Shown: in pieces, positions 24,614-36,910 of the stretch
How the letters are laid out: each line of letters begins with the position of its first letter
Numbering within the stretch: the first letter of the stretch is position 1
Source: Larimichthys crocea
Lineage: Eukaryota > Chordata > Actinopteri > Sciaenidae
Assembly: GCF_000972845.2 (NCBI RefSeq)
Contig: NC_040016.1
Span: 9,878,701 to 9,942,700, forward strand
Direction: 5' to 3'
Length of the DNA: 64,000 nucleotides
The notes under the pieces: generated by a model
The model's input: only the letters and a program-made list of their open reading frames with translations
The model's database searches: none
What the model was told of the DNA's origin: nothing
Position numbers and translations under genes: made by a program

Positions 24614-27600
24614 ATGCCTAAAAACAGCAAGGTGACGCAGAGGGAGCAGAGCCATGAGCACGTCACAGAGTCGGTGGCTGACCTGCTCGCGCACGAGGAG
24701 CCGTTTGACTACAAGAACAGCTCCCTGAACGTCGGAGGGGCCGCCGGGAAGAAAGTCCCGCAGATAGAGGTGCCTGAAAATGATGGACGCCCTGCCTGGA
24801 ACAGCAAACTGCAGTACATCCTGGCCCAGGTGGGCTTTTCTGTGGGCCTGGGGAACGTGTGGCGCTTCCCTTACCTGTGCCAGAAGAATGGTGGAGGTGA
24901 GTGCTCCAGGCATCAGTCCAAGCTGCTGTGTTGCACAAGGCACAAAGTAACTGATTACACTTACTGTCGCTGTGCTCAGGTGGACATTGACTACAGTTTC
25001 TCCATTTAATTCATCTCAACATGAAGCTGGTTGTGTCTCTAACTCAGAGACACTGAGAATAATCACTTATCCTCATCGGGGTCACGGGCGGCTGGAAAAG
25101 ATCCCAGCTGATTTAGGGCGAGAGGCGGGGTACGCCCTGGACAGGTCACCAATTCATCACATAGACACATAGAGATAAACACAACCATTCACACTTACAA
25201 GCAATTTTAGCGCAACCAATTTGTAACCTGCATGTGTTCGAACCCACACAGACACGAGGAGAATAAACACACAGAGAGGCCCCAGGCAGACTGAAACATG
25301 TCAGCAAATAATTGGATAGATTGCCACGAGATTTGTTGGTGATATTCAGATGAGATTCATATCTTAACCCCTCAGGATGATTCGATCGTAACTTTCATCT
25401 CCTGGCTGAAATCAGAATTTTAATTGGTCCAACACCTGCAAAATTAATGACATTCACTTCTCAGCTATAATTTGTGTTTAGTGCTGATTATCAAATGTTA
25501 GTATGGTAATACTTTACACTGTCTGTCAGCACACTAACAGTCAACATCTCCTCAGCTTCTTATTTAGCTGCATGTCTTAACCCTCGATCATCACAAACTA
25601 CATTTCCATCTAACGCAGAAGTTTCAAGAGAGCAGCTTCATGCTGAAAACAACCCAGTCTAAATATAGCTGCACTATTGATTACTACTGCGGGCAGAGCA
25701 GGCCAGATTCAACTGATACTCTGGTAAACAGAAAAGAGCATGATGAAAAAAAAGACAAATGTAACTGTATAGTGATGAGGGTTTATTTTGGTCTGGCGTG
25801 CATGTAATTGGAGGCGAACACAGTGTAAAGCTGTGTTCACAATACATGGCTCATCGTCATGGATTGATGCTTACATCGCTCCGAGTCTTTAAGGTGTTTT
25901 ACAGCTCGTGTCAGATTTAGTACGTATAGGCAGGATTTAGTGCCTATAGAGAGGATTTAGTGACACTAGACTCCCCAGACCAGTCAGGTTATGTGACCTG
26001 AGGAGCGACCATTTCTCACTCTGTGATTTTCTGTCAGGCAGCTAATTACAGACACATTAAAGGTCTGTGTTGTTTGGAGTTATCGCTGTGTGGGCCTCGC
26101 ATTCATTTCTATTATCCATCTTTGTGTCGTCATATCTTCTATCATCTCTACCTCTGTCGTCACATCTTTATGCTCGGGACTCTGCCGTGCATCATATCTA
26201 TCAGGTCCCAGTTTAAATAAGCTGTGATGGAGTAGACGATTGGAGGATCCTGGCAAAGGCCCAACACGTCTCACTACATTTAACCTCAACAGCCTCTCTA
26301 TTTAAACTTTCTCGCCTTTCTCTTTGCCTCATTACTCCCCCACACCATCAAATGTGTGTGCCACTGTACATGATTATACAGTTGATGTATTAATAGAAGT
26401 ATGTTTGCCTGCTATATATATATATATATATAAAAAAAATCTCGGGTAATGACTCACCATTTGCAAAAAAAAACACAGTTGCCTAATTATGCCTCTCAGG
26501 ATTAAGCTACAAAGAAATTTAGACATCAAAATTAAAATGAAATTCAAAGAATATTCATGAGCGAAGCCGAGGACGTTACATTTGAGAGCGGCAGGATGCA
26601 GGAGGATATATCTTACTAAATATCAATATCACATTTTGCAAGTTGAACTGATACAAAATTGTTGCACTACTGTACAAATGACCAGAAAAGTTGTTTTAAT
26701 TGTTTATACTCACCAAATTGTTAAATGACTACACTAGTATACAGTATTTGCATGTTTTAGACTATAAATCACTCACAATGAATGAATGAAAAAATATTTT
26801 AAAAATCAGTTTAATGTGTTGCATATAAGGTGTAGAAGAAGCCCACAACTTTTATTTGTCTTTCCACTGTGTGGAAAAAGTGTAGATTTTCTAATAGGTT
26901 TGGTCCTCCGCATAAACTGATTACAGACTCAAAACACTTTAAACATACTGCCTGCTATGAAATAGCCCCAGTTTAATACTGATGTCTCCATATGACCTAC
27001 TTAATATCAGCAACAAGCCTGGCTATTCCTATACAAGGATTCCCCTTGAAACAGATAGAACAAGGTGGTAGAAACCATAGACAGTATAAATATGAGTCTT
27101 TGACGTCACCCACAGGTTTCTGAGGAGCCTTTTTGAAACTCTGGCTCTGGTTGCCACCATGTTGGCCGTCCTGCTTCTGCCGCCCAAAAATTGGGAAAAC
27201 ATGGATCATCTGTGGATCTGAGGTGTCGAATGACGTCTAGTTGCTCGAAAAAAGCCGCCTGCAACGGCACCTACCTGTCAATCAAAGCAGCCTCGCTGTT
27301 AATTATGCATAAATTTAAATCTTAATATAATTTGAACAGGAGAGTTATATAATAATTCAGACTCAGTACAGTTGTCATGAACATGGAAATTAGCTGTAGA
27401 GACCAAAACTGTTTTTTGTACCAGGCTGTAAACATGTTTATTTCTGCTGTGAAGTTGGACATTTTAACATGGGGACTTATGGAGATTGACTCGCTTCTGG
27501 AGCCGGCCTCAAGTGGCTATTCAAGGGACTGTAGGTTTTCCACACTGACTTCACTTCACAGCCATAGATGTTGTCGCTTGATGGAAACACTACCAAATGT

Positions 27601-28268
27601 GTCTGGGGCTGCCAGAATCAACAGAAAATGACAGCTCTTTGTAGCTGCAGTAAAGTAAAAGCTGTTTATTATTGAATCAGAAAATTTGTATCTGTGGCAA
27701 CAGACATTCATTTCTGTTGTTTTCCTGTGCTGGTTTTCCAACCAAAACTTATTACTCCCCCTGGTCTTTGTCTGTGTCTCCAGTTTTGTTAACATGGTGC
27801 AAATTGACACTATTTTCTCCTCCTCCTTATTTTCCAGGTGCCTATCTGGTTCCCTACTTCATCCTCCTCCTCATCATCGGCATCCCACTCTTCTTCTTGG
27901 AGCTGGCCGTGGGTCAGAAGATCCGACGCGGGAGCATCGGGGTCTGGAACTACGTCTGTCCCAGTCTGGGCGGGATAGGGATGTCCAGTCTGATGGTAAA
28001 GGGAAAAAGACAGTGATATTTCAGCGTCTCTACAGCCTAAAAATACTCTATACTGATAAATCTTTGCTGCGTGGCAGAAAGAAAAAGTGTGGGTGCTGTG
28101 ATAAGAATCAGGGAGGTTGTAATTGGGGAAACAGCTGTCAAACCCTGCAGTTAAACAGAAGCACATCTGCTGAGTCAGCACAAGTTTAAGGATAGAAACA
28201 AGCCACTGCACACGCTGTCTGTGTGATTTGTTAAGGTGCCTTATTTCTGCATGAGCAAACACACTGGA

Positions 28269-28312
<44 letters not shown>

Positions 28313-28707
28313 CTATATGTACGTAACAACCATGAAACTGATACGGCAAAGTTACAGGAACATTAAACCACAACAGCCTTCACACCGTCTCAGCATCTCT
28401 CTCGGGTTTATGGGAGGTATTGACTTGTTTGAAAGTCTTTCTTCAGAGCTGCACGGCAGGCGCAGAAGCAGCTATAAATATCTCTCAGAAGATCAGTGTT
28501 GAAAAGAGACCACTTCAATTATTCATGCTTTCCTCAACCTTATTTAGCTCGTGAATGTCCTAGCTGGCACGACTGCCAGGAAGACTGACAGCAACATGGG
28601 ACACGCACAAAGCATGCTGCTGCCTCATTTGCATACTCTACTAACTCTGTGCACATCCTATTATGCAATTTACTGGAGGTATAAAATATGAATCTGACAC
28701 CTATCCC

Positions 28708-28750
<43 letters not shown>

Positions 28751-30279
28751 CATAGGTGTGTGGCTTTGTGGGTCTCTACTATAATGTGATCATTGGCTGG
28801 AGCATCTTCTATTTCTTCCAGTCCTTCCAGTATCCTCTTCCATGGAGCGAATGTCCGATCAGAAGGAACGGGACCCTTGCCAGTGAGTGACATTAAATAC
28901 TAACAACCAGACGAGGAGATGCAATTTACAGTAAGGAAATTTGCAGAAAGTGTGCAAGAAATGCCTGAGAGCTGCATTTAAAAGTGCAGGGAAGAGAAAA
29001 AAAAATATTGATTAAAACATAAAATGAAATAAAATACAATATGCAATGGTCTGTGAGGCTTAGCCAAATGCTAACTGCATGTTAATAAGCTCAAAGTGTC
29101 ACTGCTAAGATTTGCTAATTAGCACAAACGTGAAGTATAAGTGAGGTTGTTTCTACGTCACTATGGGAAAGGTCAGAGGGTCATCAAACATGAATGTACT
29201 CCGTGACCTTTTCAGTCCAACTCCACCAGAAGCATCATGGTCCATTTTAGAAATGTCCCAGAAGTGGGTCTCTGCTTTTTTTTTCAAAATAAAACTCCCT
29301 GTGCAAACATCCAATCATAAAAAAACAGCTAAAAGTGAAACAATTTAACTACGTAGCTTATTTACATATTTAGAAACACATAAACAAACTAAAAAAAAGG
29401 CCAAATCTGAGCAAGTTAACAAAGTCTGGTGGGCAAAACGCTCTGTTTCTGTGACAGAGACATCAAATCAAATCAAATCAGATTTTATTTGTATAGTCCA
29501 AAGTCACAAAGTACATTTGCCTCAGAGGGCTTTACAATCTGTACAGGGAGTGACACCCTCTGTCCTTAGACCCTCGGTTCGAGTGAGGAAAAACTTGCCC
29601 ACAAAAAAAGTGGAAGAAACCTCAGGAAGAGCCACAGAGGAGGGATCCCTCTCCCAGGACGGACAGGCGTGCAATAGATGTCATATGTACAGAGACATGC
29701 CTGGTTGGGTTGCGCCGTAACCCATAGAACAACATTGTCATCCATAGAGCTACTCAGTTATCAACAAGTCGCACCAAATCTGATGTGCTGCACTGGAAAT
29801 AAATCAATCACATCATTTATTTAAAAGAGGCTAATGGCTCATGGATCTAATATGTGGTTTGTTATTGTGTTAATGTACTTTCTCTGTTGACTCTGGTGTC
29901 ATCACAATACATGCATCTGATCATCTAATATCAAGAGAGCATACATTTCAGGATTATGTAATGTTTGGAACAATATCCATTTGTGTCATTGTTAGTCTGG
30001 CTTTGTAAGCATGTATACAGTCATCATAATATTATCATAATAACTCCTCAATGCAGCACCATGCTACAAGCCGTAGGATTATATCTGTCTGCGGCCTCTG
30101 TTGACACACCTGCAGTAAGCAGATCAGACAAACTGTGTTAACTTCCTTACAACTTTCTGTCATCACTACACGGACATAATCCAGATTAAAACCCTCTGGA
30201 GTTTGATTAGGAGCGATAATAACACAACCCCCGGGCTAACAAAGCATGTGTGTGACTCAGCAAGGCTGCAGGCAGCAGC

Positions 30280-30339
<60 letters not shown>

Positions 30340-33300
30340 GGGAAGCAGAGATCCAGTCGCTCAGACTGAAGGACGCTGATGCTGAATGAGAGCAGCAGAG
30401 TGTTAAATATCTCCCTGTAAGATTAGAAACACAAGTGTGCTTCGTATCTGCATCATGATGGATTCATTAGTAATTCATAAATTATCAGGCCATCACGAAT
30501 TCATCGAAATGAGATTTTACAGCATTCCCTGCATCTCTCTGTGCATGCACATAAATAAACCTGCACCATCCTGCGATGTTACGTGAAGAATCATAACGCT
30601 GCTCACTCTAGCCACACACACCGTATATCATTTCCCCCAAGGTAACAAGAGAATATACTGTGTGTGCCCTGTAAAAAAAATCTCAGGTGTTGTGAATTGG
30701 AGGTTCATGCTCGGCATACTAAGCACACAGACGACCTTGTTTAGCTCCCGTTACGTCCGAGAGGTGTAAACCAGCTGAGAATTGAGTTATTGACCCCGAG
30801 CAAACATTCTCAATCTCATTATATTTCTCCTTCTGCCCTCGCCTGTGACATTCAAGCCTCCCCGCTGCATCTTCACACCTATTTATTTTCCTTCATCATC
30901 GCCCAAACTAAAGCTTCACCTCTTTCTGTCTCCAACAACAACACAGTTGTGGAGCCAGAGTGCGACAAAAGCTCGGCCACGACCTATTTCTGGTACCGCC
31001 AGACTCTGAACACCACCAGCACTATCGCAGAGAGCGGCGGCCTCAACATCAAAATGACTCTGTCTCTTCTGGTGGCCTGGATCATCGTCTGCCTTGCCGT
31101 TATCAGAGGGATCGCCTCCTCTGGGAAGGTAGTGGAGAGGATGGATGACACAATGAGAGAAAAATATGAAGGAGACCACCTGTATCTCTTTCCTGAATGA
31201 ATGTTTTCCCTTTTCCACAGGTGATGTACTTCAGCTCTCTTTTCCCCTATGTGGTGCTGTTCTGTTTCCTGGTCAGGGGTTTAATGCTGAAGGGGTCAGT
31301 GGATGGTATTGCCCACATGTTCACTCCCAAGGTGAGACTGACAGAGCTGCCTCCTCAGCCATGTCAAACAAACACTCAATACCAAAGTCACGAACTGACT
31401 TTCTTTCTCGGTCTCTCACAGTTGGAAAAGATGCTGGAGCCCCAGGTGTGGAGGGAAGCGGCCACCCAGGTCTTCTTCGCCCTGGGTCTGGGGTTTGGAG
31501 GAGTCATAGCTTTTTCCAGTTACAATAAGATCGATAACAACTGTCACTTTGATGCAGTGCTCGTCTCTGTCATCAACTTTCTCACATCCATTCTGGCCAC
31601 GCTGGTGGTGTTCGCGGTGCTCGGCTTCAAGGCCAACATCATGAATGAAAAGTGTGTCGTGGAGTAAGTTCACATCTGCAAAAGCTGTTCATCACACTGA
31701 AGCATCCGTCATTTTTTAAGGCAGTAAATTGATATGTGTTTGAGCTCCTCACAGCATTAAAAATAACATTTAAAGAAGATAGAGTGAGAGTCTACAGGAT
31801 AGACGTATAACTATGGATGTTGTACGTCATTGCCAACATGGCAGTACTCTCAGCTAATCTAAAAATCTGCAAGACGTGGATTGTGGGTGGAGCTGAGGAG
31901 GGCTGAATGATGCCTGGGTGCTCAAACAAGCCATCTGCTGTAAAGTTGGACATTTTAACATGGGCACTTATGGAGCTTGACTTGTTCTGTAGCCAGCCTC
32001 AAGTGGCTGTTTGAGAAACTGTAGTTTTTGGCACTTCACTCCACATAACCACGGAGGTTTCCCTTTTATGTCTTGTCTTTTTTTCACTGTCTTTTTATAC
32101 AGAGCACATAAAAATCTGACCTGTAAATAGATCCAGTGTTGTCCAGCTTTTACCTTGTGTGTCTGTGTCTGTTTAGCGTTTGGATATGTCGTCATACTTG
32201 CCCGCTAAAGTTCACGATTCTCTCTTTATCTCTCTCTAGTAATGCAGAGAAGATCGTGGGATACCTCAACTCCAACGTCCTGAGTCACGATCTAATCCCT
32301 CCACATGTAAACTTCTCCCATCTCAGCACATCAGACTATGCTGAGATGTACGGGGTCATCAAGACTGTGAAAGAGGGCAGCTTCGCCCAGCTCGGTCTGG
32401 AGCCTTGTCTCCTGGAGGATGAACTCAACAAGGTGAGTCTTTGGCAGAGTTTTGTTACAACTGAATCCAGGGCATGATCTGTCTGTTCCCTGATTTCACT
32501 CCTCTAGTCGTCTCTATCTCGCCGCAGGCTGTCCAGGGCACCGGCTTGGCCTTCATCGCCTTCACAGAAGCTATGACTCATTTCCCAGGATCTCCTTTCT
32601 GGTCCGTCATGTTCTTCTTCATGCTCATCAACCTCGGTCTGGGCAGCATGATCGGCACCATGACTGGCATCACCACACCTGTCCTGGACACCTATAAGGT
32701 CCAGAAGGAACTTTTCACAGGTAAACTTCCCCCACTGACCCTCAGTCAGGACACTATATGCTGTTAGTAGATGAAACCCTTATTCAGCACTTCAGGAAAT
32801 GGGATGTGTTAGGCTTTGTAATTATTGCTCTGAGTGTGGTGAATATAAAACGACTTACTGGCAGTAAAACCATTTTATTTTTCCATTTTCTCAGCTATTA
32901 AACCAAAATCTCATCAATTTCTCATCTCTTCTTCTGAATAAACTCTAATTCTTCTTCCTCTCCGGGTTTGTTTCAGTGTGTTGCTGCATCATTGCTTTCT
33001 TTTGTGGCCTGCTGTTCGTTCAACGCTCAGGAAACTACTTCGTCACCATGTTTGATGATTACTCAGCCGGACTGCCTCTCACTGTAGTGGTCATCCTGGA
33101 AAACCTGTCTGTCGCTTGGATTTATGGCACAAAAAGGTACAGCTATCTGCAGGTTTGTGTGCGTGTGTGTAAGTCTAAGTGTAAAATTATACAAAGTTTT
33201 GTTTTGTTGTTCTGTCTTCGTCAGGTTCATGCAGGATCTAGAGGACATGTTGGGTTTCCGACCGTATAAGATCTATTTCTACCTGTGGAAGTACGTCTCC

Positions 33301-34758
33301 CCTCTGTGTCTCATTGTGCTCATCTCAGCCACAGTCATAGAGATGGCCATCAGCCCACCAGGATACAATGCCTGGGTCCAAGAGCTGGTCAGTCTGTGTG
33401 TGGTTTCATAGTTTTTATATTTTTTTGTTGAAGTGTTAACCAAAATATACCAAATCTGTGATTTTCAAATATATGTGTAAATGAATAAGTGACTGATAAT
33501 ACTTGAAATATTTGTAACTATCAAGTATTTTTGTTTTTGACATATTATATCCTCTATGCATGCCCTCAGCTGCTCATAAGAAATGTGTATAAAAGTCTGA
33601 ACCTGGTTTTTGTGACAAAAAGTTTCCCTTTGAATGTAAGATAATATAAACACGACCTAAACCCATTCACATGAACATGAAGCATCATGGAGCTTTGACC
33701 TGAGTGAAAAATAAATTGAAAAACCAGGTCTTACCTGAATCAATATGCTGCTGAACTCCTGTTACAGTTTGCGGTTATCTTGTGACTTGCTGTAACGCTC
33801 TCCTGGCGGGCCTTAAACCCATTCAGATGTTCTGGATCATCTGGAAGACCCAGCTCTTCAGAGAGTACTACCAACAACTAGAGTTGATGAATCTAACTCC
33901 CTCTAGAGACTACCATATGCTTGTTGCACTGTATCTTGATTGTTTCCCTTTTTGTAAGTCACTTTGGATAAAAGCATCAGCTGAATAATGAAATGTAAAT
34001 GTAGCTTTGCGGGTAAAACAAAGTAGTGGATAGACTGAAATGTACCCTGATAATGGCACTGGATAAAAAGTCAGTGGATGCGCAAAGTCAGCCAGATTCA
34101 CTTTCTCTGGGCCATTAATATCTGTATAAAATGTCAATTGTTGACATATTACAGATCAACAACGTCATCTCTTGAGTCATGCAACTCTGGCTAAAAACCC
34201 ACAAACAATCTCCACCATGGCAAAACAAAACGACCTGCTCAGCAACATTTCTGTACACATGATGCTTCTCTACATTTAGAGAAACATTTTGCCTTCTGAT
34301 TTCTTTATTAAATTACACATAATCTCTGAACCTTCATTGTTTGTCTGCAGGCTCAGGAACGCTTCCAGAGCTACCCTCCCTGGGCACTGGCCATGTGTTT
34401 CGCTCTCATCGTAGTGGCCATGCTTCCTCTCCCTATTGTCTTCATCGCGCGACGCTTCAACCTGATGTCAGACGGCTCCAACAAGCTGTCTGTCTCCTAC
34501 CGTAAAACCATGATGAAGGATATTTCCAACCTGGAGGAGCAAGACGAAGCCAGATTCATCCTCGGTTCCAAACCCGGCGAGGTGCCATCATCAGTGCCGA
34601 CACGTAAAAACTACCTGACTCCAGGAGGGACCAAACCTCTGGACCCCAACTCCTTGTCTCCAAACAGCTGCTACGGTACAAGCTACCAGAACGCAGCCAT
34701 CAGCCCCACCACACCGACTACACCGACCACACCGGCCACACCAGAGTCTGACTCTTGA
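24614..34758 (+). CDS. slc6a17: Sodium-dependent neutral amino acid transporter SLC6A17 (NTT4)
   Basis: Eleven coding exons: 24614-24896, 27838-27995, 28756-28882, 30947-31128, 31221-31331, 31422-31663, 32240-32432, 32528-32720, 32977-33136, 33225-33387 and 34351-34758. All have GT-AG junctions and matching phases and join to 740 codons (739 residues; human about 727). The protein opens [20 protein letters not shown]. It has the SLC6 signature after TM1 ([15 protein letters not shown], residues about 80-94), the TM6 region ([21 protein letters not shown]) and the long extracellular loop 2 with NGT. It ends in a cytoplasmic tail holding [20 protein letters not shown]. In mammals it is a 12-TM transporter that loads proline, glycine, leucine and alanine into synaptic vesicles of neurons. 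The last exon carries a Thr-Pro repeat near the stop that mammals lack. Exon 6 ends in GA and exon 7 starts with T, giving Asp where human has Glu. Confidence 0.96.
25060..25290 (+). repeat. Interspersed repeat family D, copy 1
   Basis: In slc6a17 intron 1. Contains gggtcacgggcggctggaaa, gcgagaggcggggtacgccc, tggacaggtcaccaattcat and accattcacacttacaagca. This order belongs to a very common teleost repeat. A shorter relative in reverse orientation is at 36235-36345. Confidence 0.65.
27060..27590 (+). repeat. Interspersed repeat family E, copy 1
   Basis: In slc6a17 intron 1. It runs from accatagacagtataaatat through gacgtcacccacaggtttct to aagttggacattttaacatg and cctcaagtggctattcaagg. A second copy in the same orientation lies in intron 6 at 31780-32070. 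Confidence 0.6.
28269..28312 (+). repeat. (TATC)n microsatellite
   Basis: Perfect tetranucleotide array in slc6a17 intron 2, about 395 bases upstream of a second array of the same motif. Confidence 0.95.
28708..28750 (+). repeat. (TATC)n microsatellite at the slc6a17 exon 3 acceptor
   Basis: About ten perfect units ending five bases before exon 3 (CATAG|GTGTGTGG). The array therefore takes the place of the polypyrimidine tract of the acceptor. Confidence 0.95.
29463..29720 (-). repeat. Interspersed repeat family B, copy 2
   Basis: In slc6a17 intron 3, inverted relative to the copy at 13090. It begins with the tail (caaatcaaatcaaatcagat), then ttatttgtatagtccaaagt, ctgtacagggagtgacaccc and ctcaggaagagccacagagg. 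It extends further at its 5' end (agacatgcctggttgggttg) than copy 1. Confidence 0.7.
30279..30339 (+). repeat. (GACA)n microsatellite
   Basis: About fifteen perfect units in slc6a17 intron 3. Confidence 0.95.
31780..32070 (+). repeat. Interspersed repeat family E, copy 2
   Basis: In slc6a17 intron 6. It shares aagttggacattttaacatg, acttatggagcttgacttgt and gcctcaagtggctgtttgag with copy 1 at about 27450-27530; its 5' part is more decayed. Confidence 0.6.
33770..34005 (+). repeat. Retroelement 3' end in slc6a17 intron 10
   Basis: Contains gacccagctcttcagagagt and ends in gtaagtcactttggataaaa, gcatcagctgaataatgaaa and tgtaaatgtag. This is the recognisable 3' end of a SINE or LINE family frequent in ray-finned fish. 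The assignment is from memory of the motif. Confidence 0.6.
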
Positions 34759-35470
34759 CTGCTGACCAAACACCCGTCTGACACCCAGTCCTGTAGCACA
34801 GTTTACCTTTCAGCCATAAGGTCTCCACCAGGGGTCACTGCAGCGCAGAGACTCCCCACCACTGCCCAAAAATAACGCCACAAAACTGTACGTAGCTGCC
34901 CAACACAAGCTTTGACACGTAACATCAAGGAACCACCAGTAGCAGCAGATCAAACACTGAATTCAGGGTTAGACTGACGGTGACACACTGTACATCTGTA
35001 TCTATTTAACATCACATGATTTAAGCCTTAGTATAAGGATCCTCAGCAGACACAACCTCCACACACAGTTTAAAGATACAACCCTGAAAGAATGAATGTA
35101 GAGGAGTCGATGTGCTCCCGCTGATTGAACAGGTTTTCACTCAGTTCCAGTGTTGTAGTCAAGCGAGACCAAGTCATGACCAAGACCAGAATGTATCGAG
35201 ACCAACGACTATGAGAGGTCGAGATCAAGATAGTATAGCCTACTTAAGTAGTGAATATTCGGGTTTAGATAGCCAAATGTTATTACAGAAGATAATATAG
35301 TCAAACAATCACAAACATTTAGTGATACCTCTGCAGTTGTGTTCTTGACCTGTCTGGAAATAAAGCCCTCTTTGTCTGAGACAAGAATCAATTTGAGACC
35401 TTCAAAAAGGAGTCTTGAGGCCTATATCAAGCCCAAGACCAGTCTCGAGTACTGCTCACTGGCTCAGAGA
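34759..35470 (+). other. slc6a17: slc6a17 3' untranslated region, at least in part
   Basis: Follows the stop codon. The first AATAAA on the plus strand is at about 35359-35364. It sits inside a repeat (35140-35470) made of degenerate gagaccaag units, so the real 3' end could be later; further hexamers occur at about 37439, 37711 and 39352. At about 34827 the sequence ccaccaggggtcactg resembles a degenerate CTCF core. Confidence 0.45.
35140..35470 (+). repeat. Interspersed repeat family F, copy 1
   Basis: Starts near ccagtgttgtagtcaagcga and is built from gagaccaagtcatgaccaag-like words, ending agaccagtctcgagtactgc. A reverse-oriented copy lies in strip1 intron 8 at 51980-52155. Confidence 0.55.
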
Positions 35471-36234
35471 GCCAAGGTGAATGTGAGTTTAATTATTTTT
35501 GCATTGCAAATACAGTCAAACTCGATTAGATCTTAGTGATTTCAGTGAGTCTGACATTAATGTCCTGATGCCCTGAGCTAGAAAACACTTGTTTTCACAG
35601 GGCTGTTATGTATTATAAACTGTCTGCTCTAAAGACGTCCATTTATGTTTCATTCTCTTCTATTCCCATCTTCTGTTGTGTTTCGTGGGCATTGTTCTTG
35701 TTCACCCTGTAAAACAGCAGTGTATAGTATAGTGATACGATATAGGATTAGAATTTTGTCACAGTCTCATCATCCATCACATCATCCAATACTCGAGGAT
35801 ATCACTCATTTCAGTTTGTCCACCACCAGAGAGTGACAACAAAGCACATGAAACCCTCATGTTTATATTGCAGCGTTTTACATCGCGTACCACCTCAGAA
35901 AAATATTATGCTCTCCAATTACCACCATCACAACAGAGGTTAAAATATTAGTAGTGTACAGCGACCATATTAGATCACATAGCAGGCAGGTTGCTCAATC
36001 CTGAACAGAACCAGTTCAAGAATCAGATTGTTAAACTGGAGTTAAACGGGAACTCCTGATCAACACTTTTCTTCCTAATATTTCCCGTTTGGAGCCATGA
36101 ACGCTTTTTGTGCTTCTGAAGCATTCATTTCACCTCCACTTACCATGTCGCTGTCACATGTGTGTGTGTGTGTTAGTGCGTGCTTACATGCCTGAACATG
36201 ACCGAGCAGGTAAATAACATTTAAGCGATCTCAT

Positions 36235-36345
36235 AGTCATTTCGATGTGCCCTGTGATGAACTGGTGACTTGTCGAGGGTGAACCTTTCCCCAAATGTCA
36301 GCTGTAATTGGCTGCAGCCCCCTGCAACGAGGATAAGCAGTTACA
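36235..36345 (-). repeat. Interspersed repeat family D, copy 2
   Basis: Fragment reading gatgaactggtgacttgtcg, then gcagccccctgcaacgagga and taagcagttacagaaa. It is the inverted, shortened counterpart of the element at 25060. Confidence 0.5.
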
Positions 36346-36418
36346 GAAAGTTTATGGATTTTGCAGTATTTTCATTTATTTAATTAAAAAAACATATATA
36401 TATTTCCATGTACCGCTT

Positions 36419-36910
36419 GTTGAGGCGATCTTAATTCACCTCCCCGAATTGGTTGATGCAAGATGAGCACTCAAAGGATGTGGATTCGTTCAAAGTATTT
36501 ATTCAATTATAACAAAAGCTTTTGGAGATCTCACCACAGAAAATACATCTGTTACAGCAATGAGCCAAGTGAGATTTGAGGAGTCCATGCTGCTCTGTCT
36601 TATTATACTCTTCTACACCTGTCCACTGACATCACTTCCTCTCTTCCTGATCCATACGTGGCTGCCCTATATGGTTATATTTCTTTGAAGTCTTTAGCTG
36701 CTTAAAATAGGATGTTTCCCCCTCCTAAGGGTGCAGTCCTTTTGCTCTGTCTGTGCAAACCTTTCTGAGACATTCCTGAAATAGCCAGTAGAAGAAATAC
36801 AAGTTGTCAGCATGAGTGTGTGTCCCTGCTGAGTTGCACACTTCTTACTGTTACATTCATTTGCTTCATTATACATTCTTTAAGCATTGTGATTACTTGA
36901 ATAGCTAGTG
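36419..36910 (-). mobile_element. LTR-like block, reverse orientation
   Basis: On the minus strand a TATA-like GAGTATAATAAGAC (about 36602-36615) is followed about 110 bases later by AATAAATAC (about 36497), and the block ends in CTCAACA next to the TGTTGAGG edge at 36419. This promoter then polyadenylation order within a few hundred bases is what a solo LTR shows. No internal coding region, primer-binding site or target duplication was identified, so the call is tentative. Confidence 0.3.
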
